NCBI GenBank assembly: GCA_050943475.1
Contig: JBMNPF010000018.1
Span: forward strand, 1 to 22,653
Source of the DNA: Metaruminococcus_A sp050943475
GTDB lineage: Bacteria; Bacillota; Clostridia; Oscillospirales; Ruminococcaceae
Reading direction: 5' to 3'
DNA length: 22,653 nucleotides
Shown here: positions 1 through 7,222 of the stretch, piece after piece
How the letters are laid out: each line of letters opens with the position of its first letter
Numbering within the stretch: position 1 is the stretch's first letter
The notes under the pieces: model-generated
Databases searched by the model: none
What the model was told of the DNA's origin: nothing
Seen by the model: the letters and a program-made list of their open reading frames with translations, nothing else
Made by a program: the position numbers and the translations under genes

Positions 1-132
1 GTCGTGACCTCGTGGTATTCGGAGGATAAGACCGAAATCACGTGGGATATGCTGAAAGGAGCGGACGGCGACCCTTTTGTTAAAGGGGAAGCCGCCGAGT
101 TCGACTGCTTCCCCTTAGGCTCCACCATATGA
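1..132 (+). CDS. 3' end of an unrecognised gene (partial)
   Basis: Frame 1 is open from the first base to a TGA at 130-132, giving the last 43 residues of a protein whose start lies outside the window. The tail is acidic and aromatic (SWYSEDKTEITWDMLKG) and ends in PLGSTI. I do not recognise a family. That it is a real gene end is supported by the strong terminator beginning one base after the stop codon. It may belong to the same accessory or mobile region as the next 9 kb, but nothing in the 43 residues shows this. Confidence 0.5.
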   Translation, partial: VVTSWYSEDKTEITWDMLKGADGDPFVKGEAAEFDCFPLGSTI

Positions 133-182
133 AGGGCGGTTGTAATTGGAACAGAAGTGTTCGAATTGCAACCGCTCTTTCT
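133..182 (+). terminator. Rho-independent terminator
   Basis: A 15-bp stem pairs 133-147 with 164-178, with one G-T wobble and a loop that itself contains a GAAC/GTTC pairing. A T-rich tract follows (TCTTTCTC). It starts immediately after the stop of the partial gene at 1-132 and would end that transcript. Confidence 0.75.
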
Positions 183-337
183 CATACAATCACCTTGTTT
201 ATGGGCTTCTTTACCACAACGATAGAAGTTTTAATCGGACAGTGTTTCTGCAAAAGTGCGAGAAGTGTCCAATAAAAAACAAAATCATGCGTGATATGAG
301 CTGATATGTTCGATTACAAATCATCAGCAAAAACGTG

Positions 338-356
338 TGGCATCTTTTTTGTCCCC
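338..356 (+). repeat. 19-bp direct repeat, copy 1
   Basis: TGGCATCTTTTTTGTCCCC occurs here and again, identically, at 4155-4173. Similarity continues more loosely on both sides: AGTAGACAATCAAA here against GGTAGGCAAAACAAA downstream. The two copies bracket 3.8 kb that contains the surface-protein gene. They could be attachment-site remnants of a mobile cassette, but no recombinase lies between them. Confidence 0.6.
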
Positions 357-373
357 AGTAGACAATCAAAGTC

Positions 374-640
374 ATGGAGCAGATGTTTATTGGGCTGTCC
401 TTTCTGAGCTGGACGGAACTGGAGGAGCGTGTGCGGTCAGCCTTTGTCAGTCATGACGTCAAGATAAGGAACCTGCTCACCTTTATTCAGGACTATCGGA
501 ACGGCAGGGCGGACAAGTACGCAAGAGACGTTGTGAACCGATGTTTGCGTGAGCTGCGCAAGGCCGGAATCTCCCCGTTGTACTCGGATGTACTGAATGG
601 AGACACGCTTGTACCGATATGCAACACAAGGAAGCTGTAA
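374..640 (+). CDS. Small hypothetical ORF, possibly a gene fragment
   Basis: This is an 88-residue ORF with a charged, helix-like centre (TELEERVRS, RADKYARDVVNRCLRELRKAG) that reads like real protein. I do not recognise a family. No convincing ribosome binding site precedes the ATG, which lies only 17 bases after the 19-bp direct repeat. After the TAA stop, the same frame stays open to about 766 with protein-like sequence (ERLSCFLENFIYL), so it may be a decayed piece of a longer gene. An opposite-strand ORF covers much of the same stretch but looks less protein-like. Confidence 0.3.
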   Translation: MEQMFIGLSFLSWTELEERVRSAFVSHDVKIRNLLTFIQDYRNGRADKYARDVVNRCLRELRKAGISPLYSDVLNGDTLVPICNTRKL

Positions 641-741
641 GAGGAACGACTCTCCTGTTTCCTTGAAAATTTCATCTATCTTACCCTTGATATATGGGGA
701 GAAGAACGCAACGGGATTTGCGGCATGAAAACGGGAAGAAA

Positions 742-765
742 CCTTAACCATATATATGGTTAAGG
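742..765. repeat. 24-bp perfect palindrome, operator candidate
   Basis: The arms CCTTAACC and GGTTAAGG flank a central ATATATAT, so all 24 bases are self-complementary. The site lies about 60 bases upstream of the -35 box of the surface-protein promoter. That position would suit a dimeric regulator, but no cognate regulator can be named. The rest of the 641-825 stretch holds no gene I can support. Confidence 0.5.
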
Positions 766-825
766 GGAACCGACGCGGAAAGCGTGGAGCGCCTGAGAAA
801 TACAGCGAAAATGAGCGAAAAACTA

Positions 826-854
826 TTGCAAAGGAAAGGAAAAAGGCGTATTAT
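826..854 (+). promoter_or_regulatory. Sigma-A-type promoter of the surface-protein gene
   Basis: The -35 box TTGCAA (826-831) and -10 box TATTAT (849-854) are separated by exactly 17 bases. Transcription would begin near 861, leaving an untranslated leader of about 110 nt before the TTG start at 972. Confidence 0.6.
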
Positions 855-905
855 CTTTAGTAAGTATATTCGTCACAAAGTCTCCGTGGTCACAGATTTG
901 TTTTA

Positions 906-971
906 ACTCAGAGGAAAACAATGCTATAGAAGCCTCCTTTGAGTGAAAGATATAAGCTCAAAGGAGGCTTT
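906..971 (+). promoter_or_regulatory. Leader with minimal uORF and RBS-sequestering hairpin
   Basis: A perfect 13-bp inverted repeat (931-943 with 957-969, 13-nt loop) ends in a run of Ts. Its right arm contains the AAGGAGG ribosome binding site (961-967) of the surface-protein gene, so folding would block translation and could also end transcription. Just upstream, GAGGA (911-915) sits 5 bases before ATG CTA TAG (921-929), a two-codon ORF. Bases 906-914 can alternatively pair with 933-944 around a 3-nt bulge, which would free the ribosome binding site. The structures are visible in the sequence; their regulatory role is inferred. Confidence 0.55.
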
Positions 972-3938
972 TTGCTTATAAGAAAGAAAAAGTGGTTAGC
1001 GATACTTGTTACGGTTGCCATGGTTTGCACGATGCTGCCAATGACGGCATTCGCTGCGAACGAAACCTATCAGGTTTGGGTTGGCGGCGTGCAGGTCACT
1101 TCCGACAATGCAGCCGATGTGCTGGGCGACAGCGGTTCGGTGATATATAATCCGAGCACCAGCACATTAACGCTGAATAACGCCAACATCACCGGCGGTT
1201 ATGAGGAAAATTATTATTTCTATGGCATCCGGGCTGATGGAGCATTAAATATCGTCCTAACGGGAACCAATACCGTCACCGCAACTGCGGGTACTAATTG
1301 CACAGTCTGTTATGGAATTTGGGTACATGATGGATTGAATGTGAGCGGCAATGGTACGTTGACCGTTACCGCCAGCGAGGCGGCGAGTGCCAACACAGGC
1401 ATCACTGCTTTTGGCGTCACGATTGACGGCAGCACAGTGACGGCAACCGGCGGAGCAGCCCAAAATACCAGCACGGGCATCAACAGCAGCCAAAGTATCA
1501 ATATCACTGGCAACAGCCATGTCACGGCTACCGGTATCGGTACGGCTATGAACGTCAGCCGTGGGATTAAGGCAACGTATGATGTAACCTTCAATAGCGG
1601 CAGCGTTGTGGATGCTACGGGCGGCCTCTATGGTATTGACGCGGGGTCCATTATTACTCTTAAAGCAGGCAGCAGCGGCACGGCTACAGCTACAGCTACC
1701 TCTTCGTCAACAGCAACGGCCATGAATAAATCCCCCAAGCGCGATTCTGGTCTTGTCACTGCCGGCGCTTACAATGAACAGACCATGCGCTGGGGCGAAG
1801 CGGCCGTTGACAAATACAATATTTGGATAAAGGGCATACAGGTCACCACGCTGAATCAGAACGACGTGCTGGGCGACAGCGGTTCGGTCAAGTATGACTC
1901 CGCCACCAGCACCCTTACCCTAAATGGCGCGAATATCAGTGGCAGCTACAAAGGAGGAACACCTGCAAGCGCCGCGATTTATGCTGAGGGCCCTCTGACC
2001 ATCAATCTGGCTGATGGCTCTACCAACACCGTTGCCAATAGCGAGACTACGGGCTCGGAAATACACGGTATCTATATGGCGAGCGGTGCCTTGACCATCG
2101 ATGGCACGGGCAGACTGGAAACCACGGGCGTCAAATCCGGCATCTGTGCGAACAACGGCAATATCACGATTAACAACGGTACGGTTATCGCAAAAGGCGC
2201 CCGTGGCGATACTTCTTCTGCGGGAATTGTGTCGTATACTAAAGGCATCACCATCAACGACGGTGAGGTGAGGGCTACCGGTGGTGATGGTGATGGTAGT
2301 AATGCTTCTACTGGTCATGGCCTCCGTGCCGAAACCATCACCATCATGGGAGGCAAAGTAATTGCCAAAGGGGGAGATTATGCCGACAGCAACGGTATTT
2401 TTGCAAAGGTCAGTGTCACTGTTGAAAATGGCGAAGTGACTGCTGTTGGCGGCCAGGCTGCCAATAATAGTAGCCGAGGCATTGTATCCAACGGCGCCAT
2501 CAGCTTTAACGGCGGCACGGTGACCGCGCAAGGCGTTACGATGGGTGTTGTAGCTGATTCCACCATCACCATCAGCGGCGGTACAGGTGAGGCAACGGCA
2601 ACAAGTTCAAAAGCGGCGTGCACGGCGATGAATAAAGAGCCTGTCCTTGGTACCGGCGTTGTAGCTACGGGCGTATATGCTGATAAAACGATGACTTGGG
2701 AACCGGCTCCCACCACCTACACCGTAACCTACGACGGCAATGGCGCAACGAGCGGCGCTGCGCCCACAGACAGTAGCGGCCCCTATACCAGCGGCGCAAC
2801 GGTTACTGTGCTGGGCAACACCGGCAATCTCGTAAAAACTGACTCTAATGATAGCTATACCTTTGTCGGCTGGAACACTCTGTCTAACGGCTTTGGCACA
2901 GACTACAAAACGGGTGATACCTTCCCCATTGCCAAAGATACCACCCTCTACGCCAAGTGGGCGAGGAACCCCAAGATTACCGGGGGGACCGTCAGTGCGA
3001 GCGCCAATGTCGGTGCGCCCGCAACCATTTACGTTGTAGCATCTGGTACAGACCTGACCTACCAGTGGCAGGTCAGCACCGATGGCGGGAATACTTGGAA
3101 CAACGTGAGCGATGGAACAGGGGCAACCAGCGCAGAATACAAAACCGTAGCCACCACCACGGCTATGAATGGCTACAAGTATCGCTGCATTGTAAAAAGC
3201 GCCGACGGTGGGGTAGCTACTTCTACCCCTGCGACTCTGACGGTTAATCCGGCACCCATCACCTACACTGTCACCTTCGACAGCAAGGGCGGCTCTGCTG
3301 TGACCAGCCAGACGGTGAGCGCCGGCGGTAAGGCCACGGCACCTGCCGAGCCCACCAAGACCGGATACACATTTGCCGGCTGGTTCAAAGATGAGAGCTT
3401 TACCACCGTCTGGGATTTCGATACAGATACGGTAACGGCGGCTGTTATGCTCTATGCCAAATGGACAGCGATTGCTCATACCCACGACTGGGGTGAACCG
3501 ACATATGCGTGGAGCGCAGACAATACCGCCTGCACGGCGACCCGCATTTGCAAAACCGACAGCTCGCATGTTGAAACAGCAAACGCAGTTGTAACGAGCA
3601 GCCAGACGAAAGCACCGACCTGCACTGAAAAGGGCGAAACGACTTACACCGCCGCTTTCGATGTGGATTGGGCAGAACAACAAGTAATGACGGACGAAAT
3701 CCCGGTTACAGGCCATAGCTTTGTAAACGGCAAGTGCACCGAATGCGGCGCGGCAGACCCGAACTATGTGCCTACTGAGCCTACCCCCACACCCGGTCCT
3801 ACGGACAACCCGAACACGGAAGGCCCTAAGACCGGTGATAACAGCAATATGATGCTGTGGGGTATGCTCCTGCTGGCGGCAGGTGCCGGGATTGCTGGCG
3901 TTGTCCTGTACGGCCAAAAGAGAGCAACGAAACACTAA
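972..3938 (+). CDS. Sortase-anchored surface protein with beta-helix-like and InlB B-type repeats
   Basis: The protein has 988 residues and is probably an adhesin or carbohydrate-binding surface protein. The TTG at 972 is preferred because AAGGAGG at 961-967 precedes it; an in-frame TTG at 939 lies inside the upstream hairpin arm. A signal peptide (RKKKW, a hydrophobic stretch, then AFAA) ends near residue 29. Two homologous units follow at about 33-270 and 280-575, each opening with YxxWxxGxQVT and VLGDSGSV and continuing as short Gly/Thr/Asn strands that resemble carbohydrate-binding beta-helix domains. InlB B-type repeats ending LYAKW lie at about 582-662 and 762-831, with an Ig-like segment (YQWQVSTDGG) between them. 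A Cys/His-rich region (HTHDWG, GKCTECG) and a Pro/Thr spacer precede a variant sorting signal GPKTGD at about 951, a membrane helix and a basic tail. The ligand is unknown. Confidence 0.85.
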   Translation: MLIRKKKWLAILVTVAMVCTMLPMTAFAANETYQVWVGGVQVTSDNAADVLGDSGSVIYNPSTSTLTLNNANITGGYEENYYFYGIRADGALNIVLTGTNTVTATAGTNCTVCYGIWVHDGLNVSGNGTLTVTASEAASANTGITAFGVTIDGSTVTATGGAAQNTSTGINSSQSINITGNSHVTATGIGTAMNVSRGIKATYDVTFNSGSVVDATGGLYGIDAGSIITLKAGSSGTATATATSSSTATAMNKSPKRDSGLVTAGAYNEQTMRWGEAAVDKYNIWIKGIQVTTLNQNDVLGDSGSVKYDSATSTLTLNGANISGSYKGGTPASAAIYAEGPLTINLADGSTNTVANSETTGSEIHGIYMASGALTIDGTGRLETTGVKSGICANNGNITINNGTVIAKGARGDTSSAGIVSYTKGITINDGEVRATGGDGDGSNASTGHGLRAETITIMGGKVIAKGGDYADSNGIFAKVSVTVENGEVTAVGGQAANNSSRGIVSNGAISFNGGTVTAQGVTMGVVADSTITISGGTGEATATSSKAACTAMNKEPVLGTGVVATGVYADKTMTWEPAPTTYTVTYDGNGATSGAAPTDSSGPYTSGATVTVLGNTGNLVKTDSNDSYTFVGWNTLSNGFGTDYKTGDTFPIAKDTTLYAKWARNPKITGGTVSASANVGAPATIYVVASGTDLTYQWQVSTDGGNTWNNVSDGTGATSAEYKTVATTTAMNGYKYRCIVKSADGGVATSTPATLTVNPAPITYTVTFDSKGGSAVTSQTVSAGGKATAPAEPTKTGYTFAGWFKDESFTTVWDFDTDTVTAAVMLYAKWTAIAHTHDWGEPTYAWSADNTACTATRICKTDSSHVETANAVVTSSQTKAPTCTEKGETTYTAAFDVDWAEQQVMTDEIPVTGHSFVNGKCTECGAADPNYVPTEPTPTPGPTDNPNTEGPKTGDNSNMMLWGMLLLAAGAGIAGVVLYGQKRATKH

Positions 3939-4109
3939 AAACCGGTTTCTATGCAGAAAGGCTGGCTGAGAAAATTGAAACACCTATTGAAATCTGAACC
4001 CCTGTGGTTTGGACATCAATGGTGTTTCTGCTATAAATTCAGTATTCATGCGGATTTCAGCTGCTTCGCCTCTTGCCTTGAAACTGAATTCGATTTTATG
4101 GATTCGAAT

Positions 4110-4137
4110 GTCTTGTTATTTACGAAGGTTCGAATCC
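4110..4137. repeat. Inverted repeat next to direct-repeat copy 2
   Basis: GGATTCGAA (4110-4118) and TTCGAATCC (4129-4137) form a perfect 9-bp inverted repeat with a 10-base loop, 17 bases before the second copy of the 19-bp direct repeat. The right arm imitates a tRNA T-arm, but no tRNA can be folded here. The stretch 3939-4186 has no gene I can support. Confidence 0.45.
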
Positions 4138-4154
4138 TCAGCTCAAAAATTCGC

Positions 4155-4173
4155 TGGCATCTTTTTTGTCCCC
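4155..4173 (+). repeat. 19-bp direct repeat, copy 2
   Basis: This is identical to 338-356 over 19 bases and is followed by similar sequence. Upstream, ATCCTCAGCTCAAAAATTCG resembles the bases before copy 1 (ATCATCAGCAAAAACGTG), so the duplicated segment was probably longer and has diverged. See copy 1 for the possible attachment-site role. Confidence 0.6.
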
Positions 4174-4186
4174 GGTAGGCAAAACA

Positions 4187-4239
4187 AATAAATCCGAACT
4201 TTGTGCTGATTGGCGATGGGTTCGGATTTATTGTTTTTC
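4187..4239 (+). terminator. Rho-independent terminator
   Basis: A perfect 13-bp stem (AATAAATCCGAAC at 4187-4199 with its complement at 4220-4232) closes a 20-base loop and is followed by GTTTTTCT. It is the first strong terminator after the surface-protein gene, about 250 bases past its stop. Confidence 0.7.
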
Positions 4240-4297
4240 TGGATAAAAAGTAAGCCTTTCACATCACAGCTTCAAATCCCATACTTATAAATATAAG

Positions 4298-4335
4298 CGT
4301 ACAGTCCTATTTTAGAAAGGATTGTACGTTTTTTT
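4298..4335 (+). terminator. Rho-independent terminator
   Basis: CGTACAGTCCT (4298-4308) pairs with AGGATTGTACG (4318-4328), with one G-T wobble and a 9-base loop, followed by seven Ts. It is a second terminator close behind the first, suggesting a lost gene or a boundary between transcription units. Confidence 0.7.
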
Positions 4336-4401
4336 GACTTTCTGTCATTGAAAGGCCATAATAGTATTCGGATAAACGAACTGTTGTGAGGAGAGAACAT
4401 C

Positions 4402-4437
4402 GTGGAATTTATGCCTGTTCGGGAAGCATCTAAGTAG
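4402..4437 (+). pseudogene. N-terminal remnant of an HTH-type gene
   Basis: A GTG start follows a good ribosome binding site (GAGGAGAG, about 4389-4396). It encodes MEFMPVREASK and then stops at TAG (4435-4437). This short sequence resembles the first residues of small helix-turn-helix proteins that begin with a similar PVREASKKW-like string. The family assignment is a weak inference from eleven residues. The intact translation signal with an abrupt stop suggests a gene cut by deletion. Confidence 0.35.
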
Positions 4438-4484
4438 ATTTGCTACGGGACGAACTTTGGAAAAACCATCCACAGACTTAAATT

Positions 4485-4700
4485 GTGAATTTCGATTTTT
4501 ATAGCGTAGAGGCATTCAACCAATGTGAAAATAATAATTGTGTATTGATGACCATTGATAATTGGCGCTATGTTCACCCTTTGCTCAAAATGTTGCCGGT
4601 GGTTTGGCATTATACCATTCCGTTTGGTCTTCTCCATTTTTCACGCCCAGCGCCTGTTATACAAAAATTTTTATATGCAGTAGAGAAAGTTACACAGTGA
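4485..4700 (+). pseudogene. C-terminal fragment of a LysR-type regulator
   Basis: About 70 residues resemble the end of a LysR substrate-binding domain. They include CVLMTIDNWRYVHPLLKMLPV, a WHYTIPFGLLHFSRPAP stretch matching the usual xxYTxPFGLLYxxxPS pattern, and a closing helix (IQKFLYAVEKV). The DNA-binding domain and most of the effector domain are absent, and the nominal GTG start has no ribosome binding site. With the HTH remnant at 4402, this makes 4400-4700 a gene graveyard between two terminator clusters. Confidence 0.55.
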
Positions 4701-4731
4701 GCAATACGCAAACCTATAATTAGGATATGAA

Positions 4732-4772
4732 AACAGCAAGATCTCCACAGAGATCTTGCTGTTCTTAGTTTT
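4732..4772. terminator. Bidirectional terminator after the TetR gene
   Basis: A perfect 14-bp stem (AACAGCAAGATCTC at 4732-4745 with its complement at 4750-4763) closes a 4-base loop. It lies directly beyond the stop of the leftward regulator gene, with T-rich sequence on both exits, so it can end that gene and any rightward read-through. Confidence 0.75.
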
Positions 4773-5307
4773 TTTGAAAGGCTTCTGTCCTGCCTTTGTA
4801 CTCGCTTTGGATGATTTCATTCATTTCTTCCGGTGTCTCCCGGCAGCCGCTGTTCAGCCACATCTTTACGATGGAATTCAATCCGCTTCTAAAAAATTCT
4901 ATATGATAGTGGATGAAACGGTTGTCAAAATGATTCGCCGCCAGCTCGGTATCATATTTTACAATTTTGAACTGATTATCGTACCCAAGTTTAAAGTATA
5001 TCTTATAGAATAATTGATTCTCGACGATATGCCGGAACAGTTTCAAATAATCGTTGCTGTTAAAGCTGTTTTCCACCTCATCGCGGTATAATTCGCTGAC
5101 ACTTTGCTCTAAGCTCGCTCGCACCACATCTGCCAATTCATAAATATCCACATAGTTGGCGTAAAAAGTGGAACGATTTAACCCCGCCAAATTGCAAATG
5201 TCCGACACTGTAATTTGGTTTAACTCTTTTGCCTGCAAAAGCTCCACAAAAACAGATTCTATTTTTGCTCTGGATTCTCTTTTTCTCTTGTTGTTTTTTG
5301 TATTCAT
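4765..5307 (-). CDS. TetR-family transcriptional regulator
   Basis: The protein has 180 residues and is probably a repressor of the divergent acetyltransferase operon. The N-terminal part has the TetR helix-turn-helix layout: a basic start, a helix around AKIESVFVELL, then ITVSDICNLAGLNRSTFYANYVD, where the STFYxxY recognition helix is diagnostic. The rest is a ligand-binding and dimerisation domain ending in a C-terminal helix bundle of the TetR_C type. The ATG at 5307 is chosen because the TetR domain begins right after it; an upstream ATG at 5397 would add 30 unlikely residues and run through the promoter. The divergent layout, with a shared 125-bp intergenic region, points to local control. 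The ligand is unknown. Confidence 0.85.
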   Translation of the reverse strand: MNTKNNKRKRESRAKIESVFVELLQAKELNQITVSDICNLAGLNRSTFYANYVDIYELADVVRASLEQSVSELYRDEVENSFNSNDYLKLFRHIVENQLFYKIYFKLGYDNQFKIVKYDTELAANHFDNRFIHYHIEFFRSGLNSIVKMWLNSGCRETPEEMNEIIQSEYKGRTEAFQKN

Positions 5308-5326
5308 AAAAGAAACCCCATTATTC

Positions 5327-5425
5327 CAACACTTGGTTTGATATTGACGATTGTTTTTCTGTCTTACGCTCATTATACTATTAATTGCAATAAGCAAACA
5401 AGTGTTGATTTTATAATGCCAGAGG
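5327..5425. promoter_or_regulatory. Divergent promoters with inverted CAACACTTG/CAAGTGTTG sites
   Basis: CAACACTTG (5327-5335) and its inverse CAAGTGTTG (5399-5407) flank overlapping promoters. The similarity extends to CAACACTTGGTTTG against CAAACAAGTGTTG. Rightward, TTGTTT (5351-5356), a 17-base spacer and TATACT (5374-5379) serve the acetyltransferase, with AGAGG at about 5418-5422 as ribosome binding site. Leftward, TATAAT reads across 5377-5372 on the minus strand. The two sites are good operator candidates for the TetR-type regulator and would cover both promoters. Confidence 0.5.
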
Positions 5426-5432
5426 TAATTTC

Positions 5433-6095
5433 ATGAAAACAAGAGAGTTCAAACAAGCAGAATATTTCTACCCCAATGACCAAAACAAGAACATGATTTA
5501 TATCAAGAATACCGTGAAAGCACCCAATGTTCATATTGGTGAATTTACCTTTTATGATACGCATGGAACGATTGGCGCTGAATTTGAACAAGACAACATT
5601 CTCTATAATGTACCGGGACATGGAGATTTATATATCGGCAAATTTTGCAGTATAGCCTATGGTGTAGAAATTATTATGGGTGCAGCAAACCATAGCATTC
5701 ATTCATTTTCCTCTTATCCATTCAATCTAATCAGCAAAAATTGGGCTTCACGTTTAGGAATGACAAAAAAAGATCTGCCCGATAAAGGAGATACCATTAT
5801 CGGCAATGATGTATGGATTGGGCGAAAGACTCGTATTATGCCCGGAGTGAAGATTGGTGATGGGGCAATTATCGGAAGCTACAGCGTTGTAACCAAAGAC
5901 GTCCCCCCTTATACAATCGCAGCAGGCGATCCGATTAAGGCTATCCGGCCAAGATTCGCCCCGGAGACAATTGAATTTTTAGAGCATATCAAGTGGTGGG
6001 ATTTTACGCCCCAGCAGCTCGAAAGGGCAATCCCTTATCTTTCGTCCGTAGATTTGGAGCAATCACGAAAGGCACTGGAAAAAATCGCAGAATAG
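5433..6095 (+). CDS. Vat/CatB-type hexapeptide-repeat O-acetyltransferase
   Basis: The protein has 220 residues, the usual length for the xenobiotic acyltransferase family, which moves acetyl groups from acetyl-CoA to hydroxyl groups, for example on streptogramins or chloramphenicol. The GANH-type motif (MGAANHSIHSF) places the likely catalytic histidine at about residue 87, followed by the usual SSYPF. Left-handed beta-helix repeats run from about residue 118 to 170 (IIGNDVWIGRKTRIMPGVKIGDGAIIGSYSVV), ending in the PPYTIAAGDPIKAIRPRF segment. Family membership is clear, but substrate and resistance phenotype cannot be read from the sequence, and many relatives are not resistance enzymes. It heads an apparent operon with two membrane proteins, under a divergent TetR-type regulator. 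Confidence 0.85.
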   Translation: MKTREFKQAEYFYPNDQNKNMIYIKNTVKAPNVHIGEFTFYDTHGTIGAEFEQDNILYNVPGHGDLYIGKFCSIAYGVEIIMGAANHSIHSFSSYPFNLISKNWASRLGMTKKDLPDKGDTIIGNDVWIGRKTRIMPGVKIGDGAIIGSYSVVTKDVPPYTIAAGDPIKAIRPRFAPETIEFLEHIKWWDFTPQQLERAIPYLSSVDLEQSRKALEKIAE

Positions 6096-6166
6096 TTCCG
6101 ATTTATTGAATCAAACAATAATTTTGGATTACGGGACTATTATAAAAACAAATAGAGGTTTCTATT

Positions 6167-6535
6167 ATGAAGAAAAGCAGTTTTGTAGCAATGGTTTTGG
6201 GAACGGTCAGCGGTGTGTTGTTTGCAATCGGAATGTGTATGGCACTTTTACCGGAATGGAATGCGTTTAAGCCGGGTATTATTTTCGGTTGCATAGGCCT
6301 GCTTCTCGGTATTATCGCCGTGATTGTCTGGCGCAAAATGGAAGGCAAGCAGCCTGTACATCTTTCTGGCAAAGCAATTCTGACCGCAGCTGTTGGTATT
6401 GTTGGCGCGCTGGCTCTTGGCGTTGGTATGTGTTTCAGCATGGTTTGGAATCAGATGGTACTTGGTATCGTGATTGGCCTTGTCGGTATCGTTATTTTGC
6501 TCTGTCTGATTCCCTTGACGAAGGGAATCAAATAA
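6167..6535 (+). CDS. Small four-helix membrane protein, unknown function
   Basis: The protein has 122 residues and is almost entirely membrane helices, at about 7-27, 35-55, 68-90 and 97-117. A short charged loop (WRKMEGKQ) separates the two halves. Each half has the shape of a Gly-rich hairpin, so it may be an internal duplication of a two-helix unit. AGAGG sits about 9 bases before the ATG. It is the second gene of the acetyltransferase operon, 71 bases downstream. I do not recognise a named family. It could take part in export or envelope stress, but nothing in the sequence shows it. Confidence 0.7.
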   Translation: MKKSSFVAMVLGTVSGVLFAIGMCMALLPEWNAFKPGIIFGCIGLLLGIIAVIVWRKMEGKQPVHLSGKAILTAAVGIVGALALGVGMCFSMVWNQMVLGIVIGLVGIVILLCLIPLTKGIK

Positions 6536-6541
6536 TCCGCC

Positions 6542-7222
6542 ATGTTACGGAGAGTGAAAGAAAAGGTGCTTGTAAAACGGATGCCGAAAGAGCAGCATAA
6601 CCGAGTTATCTTTTCTGTAACTGCGGGATTTGGATTGAATCTGGCCTATGCTCTGTATCACGGAATGATCGGTATTATGACTGGTTCTCTATGGTTTTTG
6701 TTGCTCTGTGCGTACTACATGATCCTTAGCGTTATTCGTTTTTCTGCTGTACGGTACGACCGCCAAAGCGCCAAAAACAGCCCCTCTTTTTCGGAACGGT
6801 TTTTGTTTCGATTTCTCGGAGGAATGTTGATATTGCTGGCGGTTATTCTGGCGGTTTCGTCATGGCTTAGTTTCCAATATGATGTAGCTATTGTATATTC
6901 GAAAATTATGATGATTATCATTGCAACGTATACATTTTACAAAATTACAATAGCAATCGTGAATGCGATTAAGGCCAGAAAACAGCAATCTTTATGGTTG
7001 ATTGCACTACGAAATATTGGCTGTGCCGATGCGGCTGCTTCTCTCTTAACGTTGCAGCGTTCCATGCTTGTGTCCTTTGGGGGAATGAGTAACCAGGATA
7101 TAGAACTAATGAATGCGCTGACCGGAGCAGGCGTGTGCCTGCTGACGACAGCTTTGGGAATGTATATGATTTTGGGGAAAGAAAAACAAAATGGCAAAAT
7201 CAAAATTGGTAAAGGCAAATGA
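6542..7222 (+). CDS. Polytopic membrane protein, unknown function
   Basis: The protein has 226 residues with a basic N-terminus (RRVKEKVLVKRMPKEQ) and about six membrane helices, including NLAYALYHGMIGIMTGSLWF, a run around LLLCAYYMILSVIRF, and two long helices near residues 90-130. The tail is strongly basic (KEKQNGKIKIGKGK). It begins 6 bases after the preceding small membrane protein and has no strong ribosome binding site of its own, so it is probably translationally coupled. No catalytic motif is visible and I do not recognise a characterised family. A start at the internal MPKEQ is a less likely alternative. Confidence 0.7.
   Translation: MLRRVKEKVLVKRMPKEQHNRVIFSVTAGFGLNLAYALYHGMIGIMTGSLWFLLLCAYYMILSVIRFSAVRYDRQSAKNSPSFSERFLFRFLGGMLILLAVILAVSSWLSFQYDVAIVYSKIMMIIIATYTFYKITIAIVNAIKARKQQSLWLIALRNIGCADAAASLLTLQRSMLVSFGGMSNQDIELMNALTGAGVCLLTTALGMYMILGKEKQNGKIKIGKGK

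Noticed and set aside
861..971. Known riboswitch class in the surface-protein leader
   Set aside because: I compared the leader by eye with preQ1 and cyclic-di-GMP types and saw no matching conserved core; only the hairpin and uORF are supported.
2607..3983. Long minus-strand ORF (458 codons) opposite the surface-protein gene
   Set aside because: It is antisense to a clear, repeat-rich surface protein and its translation has no family-like sequence; the repeats and codon bias of the sense gene explain the open frame.
4120..4180. tRNA-like GGTTCGAATCC followed by a T-rich tract
   Set aside because: No cloverleaf, acceptor stem or anticodon arm can be folded; the motif is one arm of a 9-bp inverted repeat.
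3951..4191. Two overlapping plus-strand ORFs after the surface-protein gene
   Set aside because: Neither has a ribosome binding site or family-like sequence, and both run through the direct repeat.
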